From positions 8,460,251-8,524,250 of the forward strand of contig NC_049989.1 of the NCBI RefSeq assembly GCF_000003815.2: a DNA stretch of 64,000 bases, written 5' to 3'. A program made the position numbers and the translations under genes. Below are positions 21,301-33,022 of this stretch, piece after piece. The first letter of the stretch is position 1. Each line of letters opens with the position of its first letter. The notes beneath the pieces are model-generated. The model was not told the origin of the DNA and ran no database searches. It saw only the letters and a list, made by a program, of their open reading frames with translations. The DNA is from Branchiostoma floridae. Taxonomy: Eukaryota > Chordata > Leptocardii > Amphioxiformes > Branchiostomatidae.

Positions 21301-24300
21301 TCTCAGTACCGTGGACAGGTGTTCCATCTCAGTACCATGGACAGGTGCTCCATTTCAGTACCATGGAAGGGTGTTCCACTTCAGTATAATAGACAGGTGT
21401 TTCAATTCAGTACCATGGACAGGTGTTCTGTTTCAGTAACATGGACAGGTTTTCTGTTTCAGTACCATGGGCAGGTGTTCCATTTCAGTACCATGGAAAG
21501 GTGTTCCATTTCAGTACCATGGAATGGTGTTCCATTTCAGTATCATAGACAGATGTTGACTTTCAGTACCATGGACAGGTGTTCCATTTCAGCACCACGG
21601 ACAGGTGTTCTAATTCTGACCCTTCTGTACCAGGTGTGTTAAGTTAGAGTCGAGACTGGCTACAGAAGAGGAGCTGTTGTACCTGCACACAGCTGAACAC
21701 CTGCAGCTGATGCAGGAGACAGCAGAGATGACACCCCGACAGCTGAACAGAACACAGGCAGACTTCAACTCCATCTTCCTATGTAACGACACATACAAGG
21801 TAAGGGAGGGGTGAAGAAAGTCATTTATGGTTGTAGAATGGTATACAGGAAAACAGTGTAGCCAGCTATAGCGCGGGAATTCGTTCATTGAAATTAACTT
21901 TACCTTGATTTGCATACATTCTTAACTTTGTATTTTTTTTGGTCAAAATCTGCAAAAAAGGAGACAAACCTAACCCTCCCCATTTCTTGTGATTGAGGTA
22001 TACTCAAACATAGCAGTTAAGAGGAAATACACAGGTTTTATTTATGCACAGGTCCTAAAGTTGCTTCTTTGACATCTTATATATAATTAGCAACTAAAAT
22101 GTTGTTGTTTGTCCAGTGCTGGTGATTGGAACTGATGTTTCCAACAATTTCATAAGATTCCTAACGAGTATTTTACAATGTAACCAAAAGGACAATTTTC
22201 TCCCTTCACCCCAAGAGTGCCTGTCTAGCGGCAGGGTGTTCCATGAACGCCGTGGAGGCGGTCGCCACCGGGAGCGTACGTAGTGCCGTTGCTGTCGTCC
22301 GTCCGCCGGGTCATCATGCAGAGGTGGACAAACCCTGCGGCTTCTGTATCTTCAACAGTGCCGCCCTGGCAGCTCGCTTCGCTCAGAAGAGACTGGGGGT
22401 AGGGAGGGTACTGATACTGGACTGGGATATTCACCATGGTAACGGTACACAACACATGTTTGTGGACGACCCAACAGTGCTCTACATATCTATACACAGG
22501 TAACCATAACAACAGCACTCAGCTTTTAACCATTTTGTTGGCAATGTCTCTGGGAAGGAGTATACTACTAGTGAAGAAATTGAAACAACTATGAGGTGAA
22601 TTCCTGTGAAAATTGGTTTTGATTTAGGTCAAAGTGACTGAAGAAAAGTTGAATAGATTTTTTTATAAAATTTGAACTATAAGTATAACAACTGTATTTT
22701 GTAAACAAAACCAAGGACAAAATGGCCCTCTAGCAACTGTCTTTGGTAATGCAGCTTAACTCAAGTTTCCATATACATGAAACTTTGTTAAAGAAATTAC
22801 AATATTCATCTCAAGCCTAGATTTTCAATCCTTTTGCTGTAATAATCTAATCTGTTATAATTTTCAATCCTAGTGTCAAGATCTAACTTGAACTGTACAG
22901 AAAATTAATACTCAATATTATGCATTTTTCATCCAGGTATGACAACGGCATGTTTTTCCCTGGGAGCCCCGATGCTGACTGTACCGTGGTGGGGAGCGGA
23001 CCGGGGGAGGGGTTTACTGTCAACGTGCCATGGAGTAGGGGAGGCATGGGGGATCCTGAGTACATGGCTGCATTTCAACAGGTCAGGGGATGGACTAAGT
23101 CTAGGTTCTCCAGCTACTTATTTATCTATCTGTCTTATAAATCGTTTAGAATGTTTTCACTAGTTTGCACACCAATAAAGAAGGCAGGTGCTGGCCACCA
23201 TATTGGTGTCCCTATTTGCATTTCAAGGGACTTAAGCCAAAGCCTACACAACACTTTTGTGTTTAATCAGTAAAATTTAGAGTATTCTTCTAGTACTCTC
23301 TTCTGTGAGCTGTAGGCATTTAGAAGTAGTTATTTGTATCTGATATAAGAGAATACACTTCAGCAGTGATTTACAGAAATATGCAAATATGGACACCGGC
23401 ATAATGAAAGACACAGTAATGATACTCTGTATTAACTGAATCATTGTGATTTTTTACACAGAAATATATGGGTCTGTAGACAATTTCCATGGACTAAGAA
23501 TGATAAGACCTTCAAACTAAAATGTTTGATTCATTATCTACTGTCTTAAATTGTCTTTTTTTTGTGTGTTCCACGTCCAGGTTGTGATGCCCATAGCGTA
23601 CGAGTATTCCCCCGAGCTTGTCATCATCTCAGCAGGATTTGATGCGGCGAGGGGGGACCCCCTAGGCCACTGTGATGTCACCCCCCCAGGCTATGCCCAC
23701 ATGACCCACATGCTGAGCAGCCTGGCAGGGGGGCGGGTCGTACTACTGCTGGAGGGGGGGTACAACCTGTCATCCATCTCCGAGTCCATGTCAGAATGTA
23801 CCAAAATCCTCCTGGGGGACCCCTGCCCTCCATTAGAGTACTCCCCTCCATGTGAAGAGTAAGTACATCCATTATTAGTTCTTCATAGTCTCACACCCCC
23901 CTTTATTTACTTAGTATATTCCAAACTTTCCTTTCTAATGCAGTCAGCTGTTGACTTATGTGCTTTTTTGTTTCAGTACACTTTTAACTTTCCATATACT
24001 TTTCTTTACATATGAATTTTAGTCTTGTGAAAAAGCTATTTCGAGTATTGAATACTTGATTACCTTGGAACTGAATGAGATGTGTAAAATCTTTACAACC
24101 ATATTTCATGTCTCTATGATATAGTGTATGACAACTTTGTTTATAAGTAATATTCATATTTCCTTACAGGGCAGTACAGTCCATGTTGAGCACCCTTCAT
24201 GTTCATCAGAAGTACTGGAGAAGTCTGGCTTTCCAAGGTAAAATTATGCCTCTGTTTTTGAATGATGGTTAATGTGCCATAATGTAGCTGGCTTCCCTTC

Positions 24301-26752
24301 TAGTCCAGTCCCCTTTACTATTTTGATAAGAAATTGTGTTGAAATATGATGCTACACCTTGTGCTTCAATGCCAGGCAGCGTATGGACTGAAACTTTTAA
24401 CATTGTACGAGTGATATTTTGGGGACATTTCTATCTTAACTCAGTTGATGTTGGGACCAAAGATGTCTGCAGTGATGAGGGAGGCGATGAGAGTAGTACC
24501 ACAGGAACAGAGAGAGAACCAGACAGGTATATATGGTTTATATGTGCTTTATCTGCAGATGCATAAGATTGGTTTTGATCAAGAGCAGGAATACCCTTTA
24601 ATGATCAAACTATAATTTTATGATTTTCTATCAAAATCCATGTGTACTGGCACCACACTCTCGTTCAACCATTGTTAAAATAACCTGTCTTAATACAATG
24701 TGCACTTCAGGTTTCTATTTCATATGTGCATGATTTTTTATTGCAGCCACCCCGGTACAAGCTTCGTCATCTGGCAATATCGGAATAATGATTTGCCGTT
24801 ATTTTCCTGTTTCTTAGACCAGCATTGATGGACCTCAATCTTCAGATGGAACAACTCAGCATTACAGGGGAGGAAAAGGACAATCAGAATACTGCAGGGG
24901 GGATAGAAGAGAAGATGCCAACAGATGGGACTGGAAGTGATGCAGCAGCGCCACCTGTCCAAAATCATTTGCAACTGCAGCCCCCAGGTTTGTGGAACTT
25001 TAACACTGTTTGAATGATAAAAGACATGTATCACATATTTCCCATCATATTTGTCATATATTTGTATTTGTTGATGTATACATTGATGAAGTTGGATATC
25101 CAGGTAATAAGATATGCCAAAAGCAGTTACTCAAGCAACTGGATATGGCTTTGGAAACAGTCAGCCTGACTTAATTTTCTTACAATGTTTCGTATGGGAC
25201 ATCTAAGATTGCCTTCATTCATAGTTAGGATATTAAGATACCAGTTTTTTGTCTTTCGCCGCGCTTCCGCGGCGAAAGGCAATCAGACCGATATTAGATT
25301 TCTGTCCGTCTGTCCGTCCGTCCGTCCGTCCGGGTCGACCATGCCATACCGTGCTAGCGAGATATTCTACCCTGTAGATTCGACGGTATGTAACGTTATG
25401 ACATACGTATCGGCCTACCATGAATGTGCTGCTTGGTTTGCGGTCCATGCCATATCGTGCTAGCGAGATATTCTACCCTGCAGATTCGACGGTATGTAAC
25501 GTTATGACATACGTATCGGCCTACCATGAATGTGCTGCTTGGTTTCTGTATGGCTTATAAGCAGGAATTTGCAGAGACGGATGTGAACGGTGAGGATTTC
25601 TTCGTAAGATTGTATACAATTTATAAACTAACATGTTCGCTGTTTGGTTATAATAAAACAGACATTGTAGAGAACAGTTTGACATGTCATTTACTTTGTT
25701 TTATGGAAAATCACCGCTACAAAATCTAGAATTGTGTAAGATGCGTGCGCCGCATCTGACATGGTGTGGGAGGGGGGCGTATTCGGAAATTTCTTACTCT
25801 AAGAAATTTCAGGCTATTTTCGTGTAACAAACTTCTTTCAGCAAAATAGTAGCCCTCGGATGCGTTGAAAATAGAATTACCCACATTTAATTTATAATTT
25901 CGAAAGGGAAGATTCTGACCGAGCTCGACGGAGTGAGTCTGACGCGTGACGTCACGACTCCGTCAAGTAAAAGCATAATTGCGTTACTAAAAGAAACGAA
26001 ACGTTCCATTAAACATACCACGGACCTGTTTTAGTTTAAAATATCTACCTTTCACATGATCTTGCCATTAAAAAAAATATTTCCATTACTGTATATGCCA
26101 TGTTAATATTTTATGTTCAGTTGTTTATGGTGACAATACTTTGTTTGTTCTTGCAGAAATTCAGGACACATCTACTGATAAATTTGATTACTACAGTGCA
26201 CTTTCATAAAACCCTGTTGTACTGTAACAGAGCCGTTCTTAACAGCGAAACAATCCGAATAAAGTTAACATCATTCATGCAGTTGTGTTATTATACAGTT
26301 CAAGTAAAATATACTCTGTGAGAACCACTACCTTACTAAACAGTTATATAACCTAGCACTTGACCAAACTGTGCCAGAGCTGCCAACGTTGCAGACTTGG
26401 CACCCACGCTTGACCAAACTATGCCAAACAATTTTACCTACACAATATAAGTAAGCGAAAGACTAGCTTTTTTCAGAAGCTCTTGTTTCAGATCACTTCA
26501 GTGTCACTGATGAAAACTACTGGATGCTAGTTGAAACGTCAGACCATTTCCCAAATCATGCATATCCAGTTGCTTGAGTAACTGCTTTTTGGCATATTTA
26601 TATTTTATGTAGAGATAAACTTATATAGGTCATACAAATACATGTACAGTTTCTTAAAGTTAGTAAAGCTGTTTTTAATATAAACTGTTTCCCTCACAGA
26701 AAACATGGTTGATCAACCACCAACACCTCCAGTAACAGAGTCATCTATTTGA
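15348..26752 (+). CDS. HDAC6: HDAC6-like tubulin/protein deacetylase with two catalytic domains
   Basis: Exons 15348-16345, 16666-16790, 17376-17845, 18576-18714 (or 18129-18267), 19157-19362, 19494-19575, 20643-20790, 21634-21799, 22216-22499, 22937-23081, 23581-23858, 24170-24237, 24445-24526, 24818-24987, 26700-26752 close to 1137 aa. The N-terminus has six VQPP/VQPL repeats (residues about 5-65), a Lys-rich patch (about 225-270) and an NES-like [14 protein letters not shown] before domain 1 ([14 protein letters not shown]). Domain 1 has RPPGHH (421-422), zinc ligands D459, H461 and D552, and the EGGY tyrosine (Y592); its DVHH motif is DVHF. Domain 2 has [21 protein letters not shown] and EGGYN. 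Two complete domains in tandem are characteristic of HDAC6, a mainly cytoplasmic enzyme acting on tubulin and HSP90. No C-terminal ubiquitin-binding zinc finger was found: the frame ends with a short acidic tail. Confidence 0.92.
17880..17955. repeat. (AGT)n microsatellite next to an HDAC6-like donor
   Basis: An imperfect trinucleotide run begins about 35 bp after the donor of exon 3 (17846). Confidence 0.95.
18129..18267 (+). other. HDAC6: HDAC6-like exon 4a, alternative copy
   Basis: 139 nt between a good acceptor (tag, 18128) and donor (gtagtt, 18268). It encodes [20 protein letters not shown] followed by the zinc-ligand Asp, the same segment as exon 4b, with identical start and end phases (0 and 1). 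After AGFDSA it diverges: [15 protein letters not shown] instead of [15 protein letters not shown]. The frame is open. Confidence 0.85.
18576..18714 (+). other. HDAC6: HDAC6-like exon 4b, canonical copy
   Basis: 139 nt, acceptor tag (18575) and donor gtactg (18715). It carries the family-typical [14 protein letters not shown], so it is taken as the default exon. Because 139 is not a multiple of three, including both 4a and 4b would shift the frame; only one can be used. Confidence 0.9.
20083..20700 (+). repeat. Tandem array of partial HDAC6-like exon 7 copies with their acceptors
   Basis: Seven upstream units of about 82 or 71 bp precede the true exon 7, which forms the eighth. Each unit has GTATCAGGTACCTGTACAT, containing the 3' splice site, followed by exon sequence for [18 protein letters not shown] and then a short linker (ATTGTTGCYCTGTTT). 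The short units lack 11 bp (AGCCATGATGA). Only the last unit continues into the rest of the exon ([18 protein letters not shown]). Minus-strand frames through the array are artefacts. Confidence 0.9.
20887..21610 (+). repeat. 26-bp minisatellite filling HDAC6-like intron 7
   Basis: About 28 units of ATGGACAGGTGTTCCATTTC plus AGTACC, with point variants. Since 26 is not a multiple of three, three frames are open with a 26-residue protein period; this is not coding. Each unit carries a pyrimidine tract plus CAG resembling a 3' splice site. The true acceptor of exon 8 (CTGTACCAG, 21633) lies just beyond the array. Confidence 0.95.
25254..25280. repeat. Perfect GC-rich hairpin inside the transposon-like element
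   Basis: CTTTCGCCGCG, loop CTTC, CGCGGCGAAAG: an 11-bp near-perfect stem with a 4-nt loop in otherwise AT-rich DNA. Confidence 0.8.
25302..25332. repeat. (GTCC)n tetranucleotide tract
   Basis: Runs of CTGTCCGTCCGTCCGTCCGT inside the intronic transposon-like element. Confidence 0.9.
25341..25546. repeat. Two tandem 106-bp units
   Basis: ATGCCATAYCGTGCTAGCGA at 25341 and 25447 begin two nearly identical units that share CGACGGTATGTAACGTTATG and CGGCCTACCATGAATGTGCT. Confidence 0.9.
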
Positions 26753-28490
26753 GAAGTAGCTGTCAATTTGCAAGCAACAGATCCAAGAATGCAGCCCCAA
26801 ATAAGGACAGTGCAAATTTAGAGCTAAGTTTACAATTGCAGGTGATGAAAATACCTCATCAAGCCAGATACCTTCCTTTGAAATTATGGATTTTTATGAA
26901 GGAATATGATATAGAAATGTCTCAATGTGTGCAAATGACAATTGTAGCCATATGTTAGATAGATATGTTTGAGATTTCTATGTAGCTGTGATCTATATAT
27001 GATTAAGTATGACATTTGTGATTTATTTAATCATTGAACATTCAATTTTGAATTTAATATGTAGAAGATCCACCGTTAGTTGATGTACATAACCTGTGCA
27101 AGTAATTGTGCCATCATTTATCTGTCCTGATGGGTACGGACAATGCTGTGATTGCCACTGTGCCATCAGTCTATATATGAAACAAGTCAAAACTTTTCTT
27201 ACAGTCACTAGCAGATGATATGTGCATATAGCCAGACAGATCCCTGTATACCAAAACTGTGTGCAAGACCAAGGAGCTTTTATCATCTTCTTGGTACGAC
27301 TATATATTGGTCTCAGTACTTTTGGGCATCAGACAACTCAGCTGTATAGCCTCACAATATACATTATGTATGTATCAGCCGTCTTGTGTTCAAAACATTA
27401 TGACGACAAAGCAATAGCTGGTAAATTTCATCTTCATACTGTGTTACATAATGGTTAATATCCTTTCTATCTAACATTTGTAAGATTTTGTTAACATTGT
27501 GAAGTACTGTTCAATATACATATAATGTAGCTCAATTGGCTGTTTGATACCATATGCTTTTCTTGTGCAAAACCACATTTTGAGAGTTGTATTGTGAGAA
27601 GTAGAATTCAACATCTAACATTACTATAACAATTATTATCAAATGGGACATTTTTATTATTTAACCAGTAATTATTTTGAGGTGCATACTCTAGACTTTT
27701 CTTTGAAAGTGGATAGTTATGGTTTCCTTTATTGCTGTTATGATTTATTTATATTATGTTTATTGCACCACAATCTACTTTTTCCTGTTTTTGCTTCATC
27801 AATAATAGTATTTTTATAAACATTTTAATTGTGGGACTTATATTTTAATTTGCTGATCGATGATGATCTGCCTAAAATCATAAAGAATACATCACAAAAC
27901 ATTCATACTTAATGGCTGTTTTCTGTTGTGTAATTTTGCTTTTGACTTTAACATAGTTGGTGTCATGCAGATATGTTTTGTAAACCAAAGACGTTATGCA
28001 AACCAAGTAAATAATAATTCCAAGTCCAGTTTTGCAGTATTCCATTAGTGTTGTATCAACATATGCATGTATCCATAGAGATTACTGGCAGTATACACTG
28101 GCTCACCGTTCCATGTTTTTGGAGAGGATGTGACTTCCGAGTATAATTTGCAGAAAAAATCCCTGTAACCTGTACATCTGCAGAGTGTTTGGAGCATACA
28201 AATCAGAAGCAGCTGATCGACTGGAGGTGAGGTAAGCCCTAAGGTTAAGATTATCCAGGTATTCTGGAACATTGTATGTTATATCTTCCCATCAAAGTAA
28301 CGTTACTAAAGCATTCCATATCTATTCCACACTTCGTATCAATCTAAAAATCGGTACCTTCTCTGCGTGTCAAGGGCGCCGCTTAGCGAACTAGAAAAGA
28401 AAGACAGAAGAGTAATACTGCAAATACGATTTTACATTGATTATTTAAGAGCGACCCCTAGCAGTCAGTGAAATAAATGCTGCAGATGGA
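26753..28490. other. 3' flank of the HDAC6-like gene, no other gene seen
   Basis: AT-rich with no coding similarity or strong repeat. The 3' UTR of the HDAC6-like gene must start here, but no clear AATAAA was found close to the stop. I looked here for a zinc-finger UBP exon (spaced Cys/His residues) and did not find one. Confidence 0.4.
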
Positions 28491-28492
28491 CT

Positions 28493-29060
28493 ACCGTATG
28501 ATAGCGTATGGGCAAGTAGGTACACAATGATTGGTCATTTAATTCCACTTGACCAATCAGCACGTAACTTTTTTTGATGTGCAGTACTATATCAACAGAA
28601 TTACCTGAATGTACATCCACATGACCAATCAGCGTCAATACCACCTGTAGACCGCGCAACACAGTTATCATCCGCAGTACAAAGTAGTACGACTAAAATC
28701 TTGAAATTATTCAGCTTGTAGTTGTATAATCACCGCCATTTGTACACTATTTGCTAACACTTCAACATGAAATCCAGTGATGCTTTAAACTTACTATGTG
28801 GTGGTATAATAAGTCAGCTTTTAGATCGTATGTGGAGTGTCATAGTAGCTGCACATTGATTTGTCAGTTTATTCTACTCGACCAATCAGCACGTAACTTT
28901 TTTTGATGTGCAGTGCTATATCAACAGAATTATCTGAATGTACATCCACACGACCAATCAGCGTCAATACCACCTGCAGACCGAACAGCACAGTAATTAT
29001 CCGCGGTACAAAGTAGTGCGGCCGAATCTTGGGAGCTATTCACCTTGTTGTTCATCGAAA
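28493..29060. repeat. Duplicated ~325-bp block, each copy with two CCAAT boxes
   Basis: The segment around GACCAATCAGCACGTAAC and TGACCAATCAGCGTC (28551, 28623) recurs almost identically about 329 bp downstream (28880, 28952). In both copies the two GACCAATCAG motifs are exactly 72 bp apart. The motif matches the NF-Y (CCAAT-box) consensus. No adjacent coding exon was recognised. Confidence 0.75.
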
Positions 29061-31403
29061 GTCTCGCTAATGATCTAGTGGTGTTGGTCCGAGTAGTGAT
29101 GATTCTCGTGGGCTCTGAACAAACATGCTGTGGACAGAAGTTGGACCGGCAATATGGCATGCTATACTGCTCTTGATGCTATGATACTTTTGGTCACTAG
29201 TCGGCGCTTTTGATCCATTTAGTTTATCGTCGCATAAGATGGCTTGTCTACGAAACCATCATAGAATCTATTTTTGTGAGCTGTTGCATGCCACGTAGCA
29301 TAAACTGGTTTTATAAAATAGCATCAAACTGGTCTCTTCTGAAGATATGTAACTGTTAGCTGTAATAAACAATGGATTACAAGTCTGAGTACATGTATAA
29401 TAATGACACCAACAGGTCATGTTTGAATGTATTTACAGAAACGTGCAAGGAGCGATCATAGGAGCGAAACAGGGCCGGTATAGGGTAACACTAACTATAA
29501 GTCTTGTCCTTTCCGTCCAGGGCCCATCAAAACGATTCCCCAGGCGCTTAAGGTTGAATTACATCACAAGTGATATACACCGCTTACAACATTTTGAAAT
29601 AGAATTTGGATCTATTGATAAAAACAGAAAATCGTCACTTTTGTTGTTAAATGTTGAACGTCGACATCGTCTTTCCCAAAATAGAATTGGAAGTTGGATG
29701 TACATGGTATGACTGTATGCTGTAAATTGCCAGCAGACAATTTACAGGACATTTACTCTATCAAACATGTCATTTCCGACATAATATCCCGTATTTCTGT
29801 TGGTGAAATACCTTAGATATTGCCATTGTTAATCTCAAATGATGACAGGGTGAAAGACACAGTCGATTCAGCCGCAAAAATTCAAACCCTTTGCGAGCCT
29901 CCCATCATTTCCCCATTCCCGAAAACAGCGTAAATTGGCAATTTGACGGTCGTTTCAGCCACTTTTCAGGACGCGCCTGAGAGCAGTACTGCAGTTTGGG
30001 CTCTAATGGGGTATGTAGTCCCGACCTTTAAAACATGAAAATAAACAAGAACCTATTCTTAATGCCTGTGAAAACTGTCCTATATGGGTCTAAACATCCT
30101 AACACGCATCTGGAATGACGTTTCAGACACAACCTGACATAAAAAGGATAGTTTTAGGCGCCGCGCGAGGAGCCTCTGTAACACCATGTCCGCCCGTCGA
30201 AGCGCCGCCTACATTCATGTCCAGATTCATGTCTACATCATATACTGGACATTACCAGTTTCCCATTTGGCCTTTTACTCAATTGTCCATCTGCTTACAT
30301 GAGAAAATAGACTATCCTAGAAGTACGTCCGTCGTCACTCAGAAAACATTACGATCTTCATCGCCAACATCTGCTTGAAAAGTTTATCCGATTTGCTTTG
30401 ACACCTTTGGCTTTCTACTTGCTTGCTTGCTTTGTGCCTCTACGATGTACTTATTAAGTTGATAACGTTGTATCTGTGTTTACATATTCGCGAGATGTTG
30501 TATTATTCAGGTCATGCAGCGGTTCCGAACGCCACGACTTCTAAACAAGTTCTCCCGGACGGGACACGTTTTCAGACACAAACTACCTAGTACCTACAGT
30601 AGTACCACCACCTTCCTTTTACCTGTCTTACAAACACACTTGACCTCAAGTTTCCTTCGCCATTTCCTGTCTATGTCTGTTTCTTTCATAAACGGTGCAA
30701 GTTTTATCATCGTACATGTACGTGTAGCCACAGCTGCAACAGTGTGTAAATGAGCCACCCTCGTACCCCTCATGTTGAGTTTCAGTTCAAGTCACTGTTA
30801 TGATGATGTAAAGACCAACTAGACTGGCACACTTAACATGGCGTTCAGGACGCATTGTGTAATTGTGAATATTGTAAGAAAGTGGAATGTCTTTGAATAC
30901 AAAATTGGTTTATTTACATATAAAATACTATAACAGTTATAGAGCAGTAAACAATCTTGTCAACATTAGAACGCTCTTTAAACAGCCACAATTATAAGGC
31001 TTCACATTTGCATGAAGAACAAGAAAACTCCAGGTTACCCTTTTCTGTAGTTTTTCATGTTCTGATCTTTACAAGTACAAGTATCCTTCATGTATGTGGC
31101 GACTATACATGCATTGCATTTCAAAGACCTATATCCAAAGTTACAACAAAGTACAAGAGGAACAACAAAAGAATACAGATATTCAAACTTAAAATATTGG
31201 ATGACAAATCTTTATATGTTTTGTACATAAATGGCTTTATAATGCAAATAAATAAACAAGGTATTAGATCCCATTTATTTTCACTCTAGTTTGGCAACCA
31301 GATGGAATTCAGATTTGTTTCATATTAAACCTAAACCTTTGTGGAGATATGGCAACAAATGATGACCTCTACATGAAATTTACCTTGTATTCTAAATAAT
31401 GGG
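29061..31403. other. Intergenic stretch, nothing recognised
   Basis: Several open frames of 60-110 codons occur on both strands but have no domain similarity, no consistent exon structure and no codon-usage signal that I can see. Confidence 0.4.
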
Positions 31404-31409
31404 TTTATT
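31404..31409 (-). terminator. Polyadenylation signal of VKORC1
   Basis: Minus-strand AATAAA about 120 nt after the VKORC1 stop codon. Confidence 0.6.
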
Positions 31410-31530
31410 AGTTCTTAAAGGGATGGTACATATATCTGATTTTCTTAATTATCTTCCCACATATCTCTCTTTGTTCTACACTCCATCCTATGACTGTAAG
31501 GTATATTTTATATAAACTAATACTCCAGAT

Positions 31531-33022
31531 TTATAAGGTAATGAAAGTTTGATAGTTGACGAACATGATGGCAAAATTGACCACATATGTAGAGATGCAG
31601 ACCACACAGGTGTCCTTCAGAATGAAGTAGAGAACATACGACAGCCACACACACCCCAGACAGGACAGGAGGGATGTGTAGAACAGGAGATGAACACACA
31701 CGGAGCCGCCGACATATCCTGTGGAGGGGAGAGTGAGAAAAAAAGATTAGTTCTAGACTTCTAGTTAAACTTGTGTTCAAATCACCTCATACATGTAGGT
31801 ACTGAAAGTTAGATTCATTAGTGTTTGTGACACTTAAATTTTGTGGCATGTTAAAAAGAAAACTTGAAGTAGCAAGCATCAAGTTAACAGGACTGGTACA
31901 TAGTACGGTACAACCGTTTTTTTTCTTGTTGGACTGGTCCAGAAATACCGAGCCTGAAAAAAATCAGTGGACTGGGTTTTGAGAAAATGACCAGCTTGGA
32001 TGTATATCGGCAAGCGTTCACATGTTTTTTAGCTTACAAGCCCAAGAAAAGAAAACAAGAGTAAAATATTGTAGTGTTTTAAGTCATTCTACCGAGTTTG
32101 GTTTAACACTTGGTTTAACATTGTTTACATGAAGATAGGAATTTAGAATGCCAGTGGGATACTACATTTTGTAACTTCACCACAAAGATTCCTTTGTAGC
32201 AAAATGGAACATTATTTTGAGTATTGTCTATTCACAAGTTTTCACAATTCCAGGTCCTGGAGGTTCTGGTCCGGACCGGGACCTGATCCCCTGGACCTGA
32301 ACCAGGCTTGCGCCTGAATGTTCTCTACCACTACCCGTACCTAGTCATAATCATTATAACAAGTGGAATCCCCCATTGTTTTATATTATATTAAATATAT
32401 CATATCATATTATATAAAACTTACCCAGCACAAGTTGAAGCACATAGAAGATGATTCCCAGTACACTGTTAGGCTGAATCAGGATGCTGTCCTCCCCTAC
32501 GATGTGTTGGAGTAGTCCAAACCCTTTGCCATAACTGTTTTACAAGTGTACAAATAAAAATATGACCATGTGATGTCTTCCTACTATCCGCTAAATACCC
32601 CTATGTACATGAATGCCTTATACGATGTAAACAGCAAAATCACAAGCTTCGACGGACAGCAACATTTGGACCACCCATTTATATGATTCTTTAAACTATG
32701 TACAACAAACTTTAAATTGCTTAGTATACGCGAGGCGGGAAAATGGTTGTTTTTCATGCAAATGGCATAACCCATATAAAACCTTCCGTATGGTTCTGAA
32801 TATGTCTGCTTCTCTGCCCCTCCCCCTTGAACTATATTTTCCAAGTCCAACAACTTACTATGAACTGAAGGCCTTGGTACAGCTCACTCGGTCACTGAAG
32901 TCACAGAACGCCACATAGCTCTTGTTCTTCTCCTTCTCCAACTCCACGTGTAAAGCGTAGATAGACAAGATGATTCCTACAACACACAGGCTAGCGTGGA
33001 GGGATAGAAACTCGACGATCAT
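31531..33022 (-). CDS. VKORC1: Vitamin K epoxide reductase complex subunit 1
   Basis: Three exons on the minus strand: 33022-32859, 32534-32425, 31718-31531, closing to 153 aa (human VKORC1 163). It is a four-helix ER membrane enzyme that reduces vitamin K epoxide for gamma-carboxylation. Helix 1 is about residues 6-25 ([20 protein letters not shown]). The luminal loop has the shuttle cysteines C40 and C48 ([12 protein letters not shown]). The [16 protein letters not shown] segment and two further hydrophobic segments follow. The active-site CXXC is C129-V-V-C132. The human warfarin-binding TYA motif is TYV here (135-137). No dilysine ER signal is seen at the short C-terminus. It could equally be the orthologue of both VKORC1 and VKORC1L1, which are vertebrate duplicates. 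Confidence 0.93.
31885..32345. repeat. Dispersed repeat family D, copy 1, in VKORC1 intron 2
   Basis: Shares with 51808-52240 the order GGACTGGTCCAGAAA, CCTGAAAAAAAT, a central CCTTTGTAGCAAAATGGA, and a terminal GACCTGATCC-CTGGACCTGAACCAG block. A short reverse-oriented fragment occurs at about 61981-62078. Confidence 0.75.

Larger units (their letters stand above)
25111..26597. mobile_element. DNA-transposon-like element in the last HDAC6-like intron
   Basis: ATATGCCAAAAGCAGTTACT (25112, continuing to 25147) is matched in reverse complement at 26561-26596, giving about 36-bp terminal inverted repeats with one or two differences, 1.45 kb apart. Inside are a perfect GC-rich hairpin, a (GTCC)n tract and a duplicated 106-bp unit. 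No credible transposase frame was seen, so the element is non-autonomous or decayed. Confidence 0.7.

Noticed and set aside
20828-21642. Plus-strand proteins with [15 protein letters not shown] repeats
   Set aside because: A 26-bp minisatellite is open in all frames; the region is an intron between two well-supported exons.
30115-30753. Two plus-strand frames of 79-87 codons as genes
   Set aside because: No domain, signal or splice structure; composition like the surrounding intergenic DNA.
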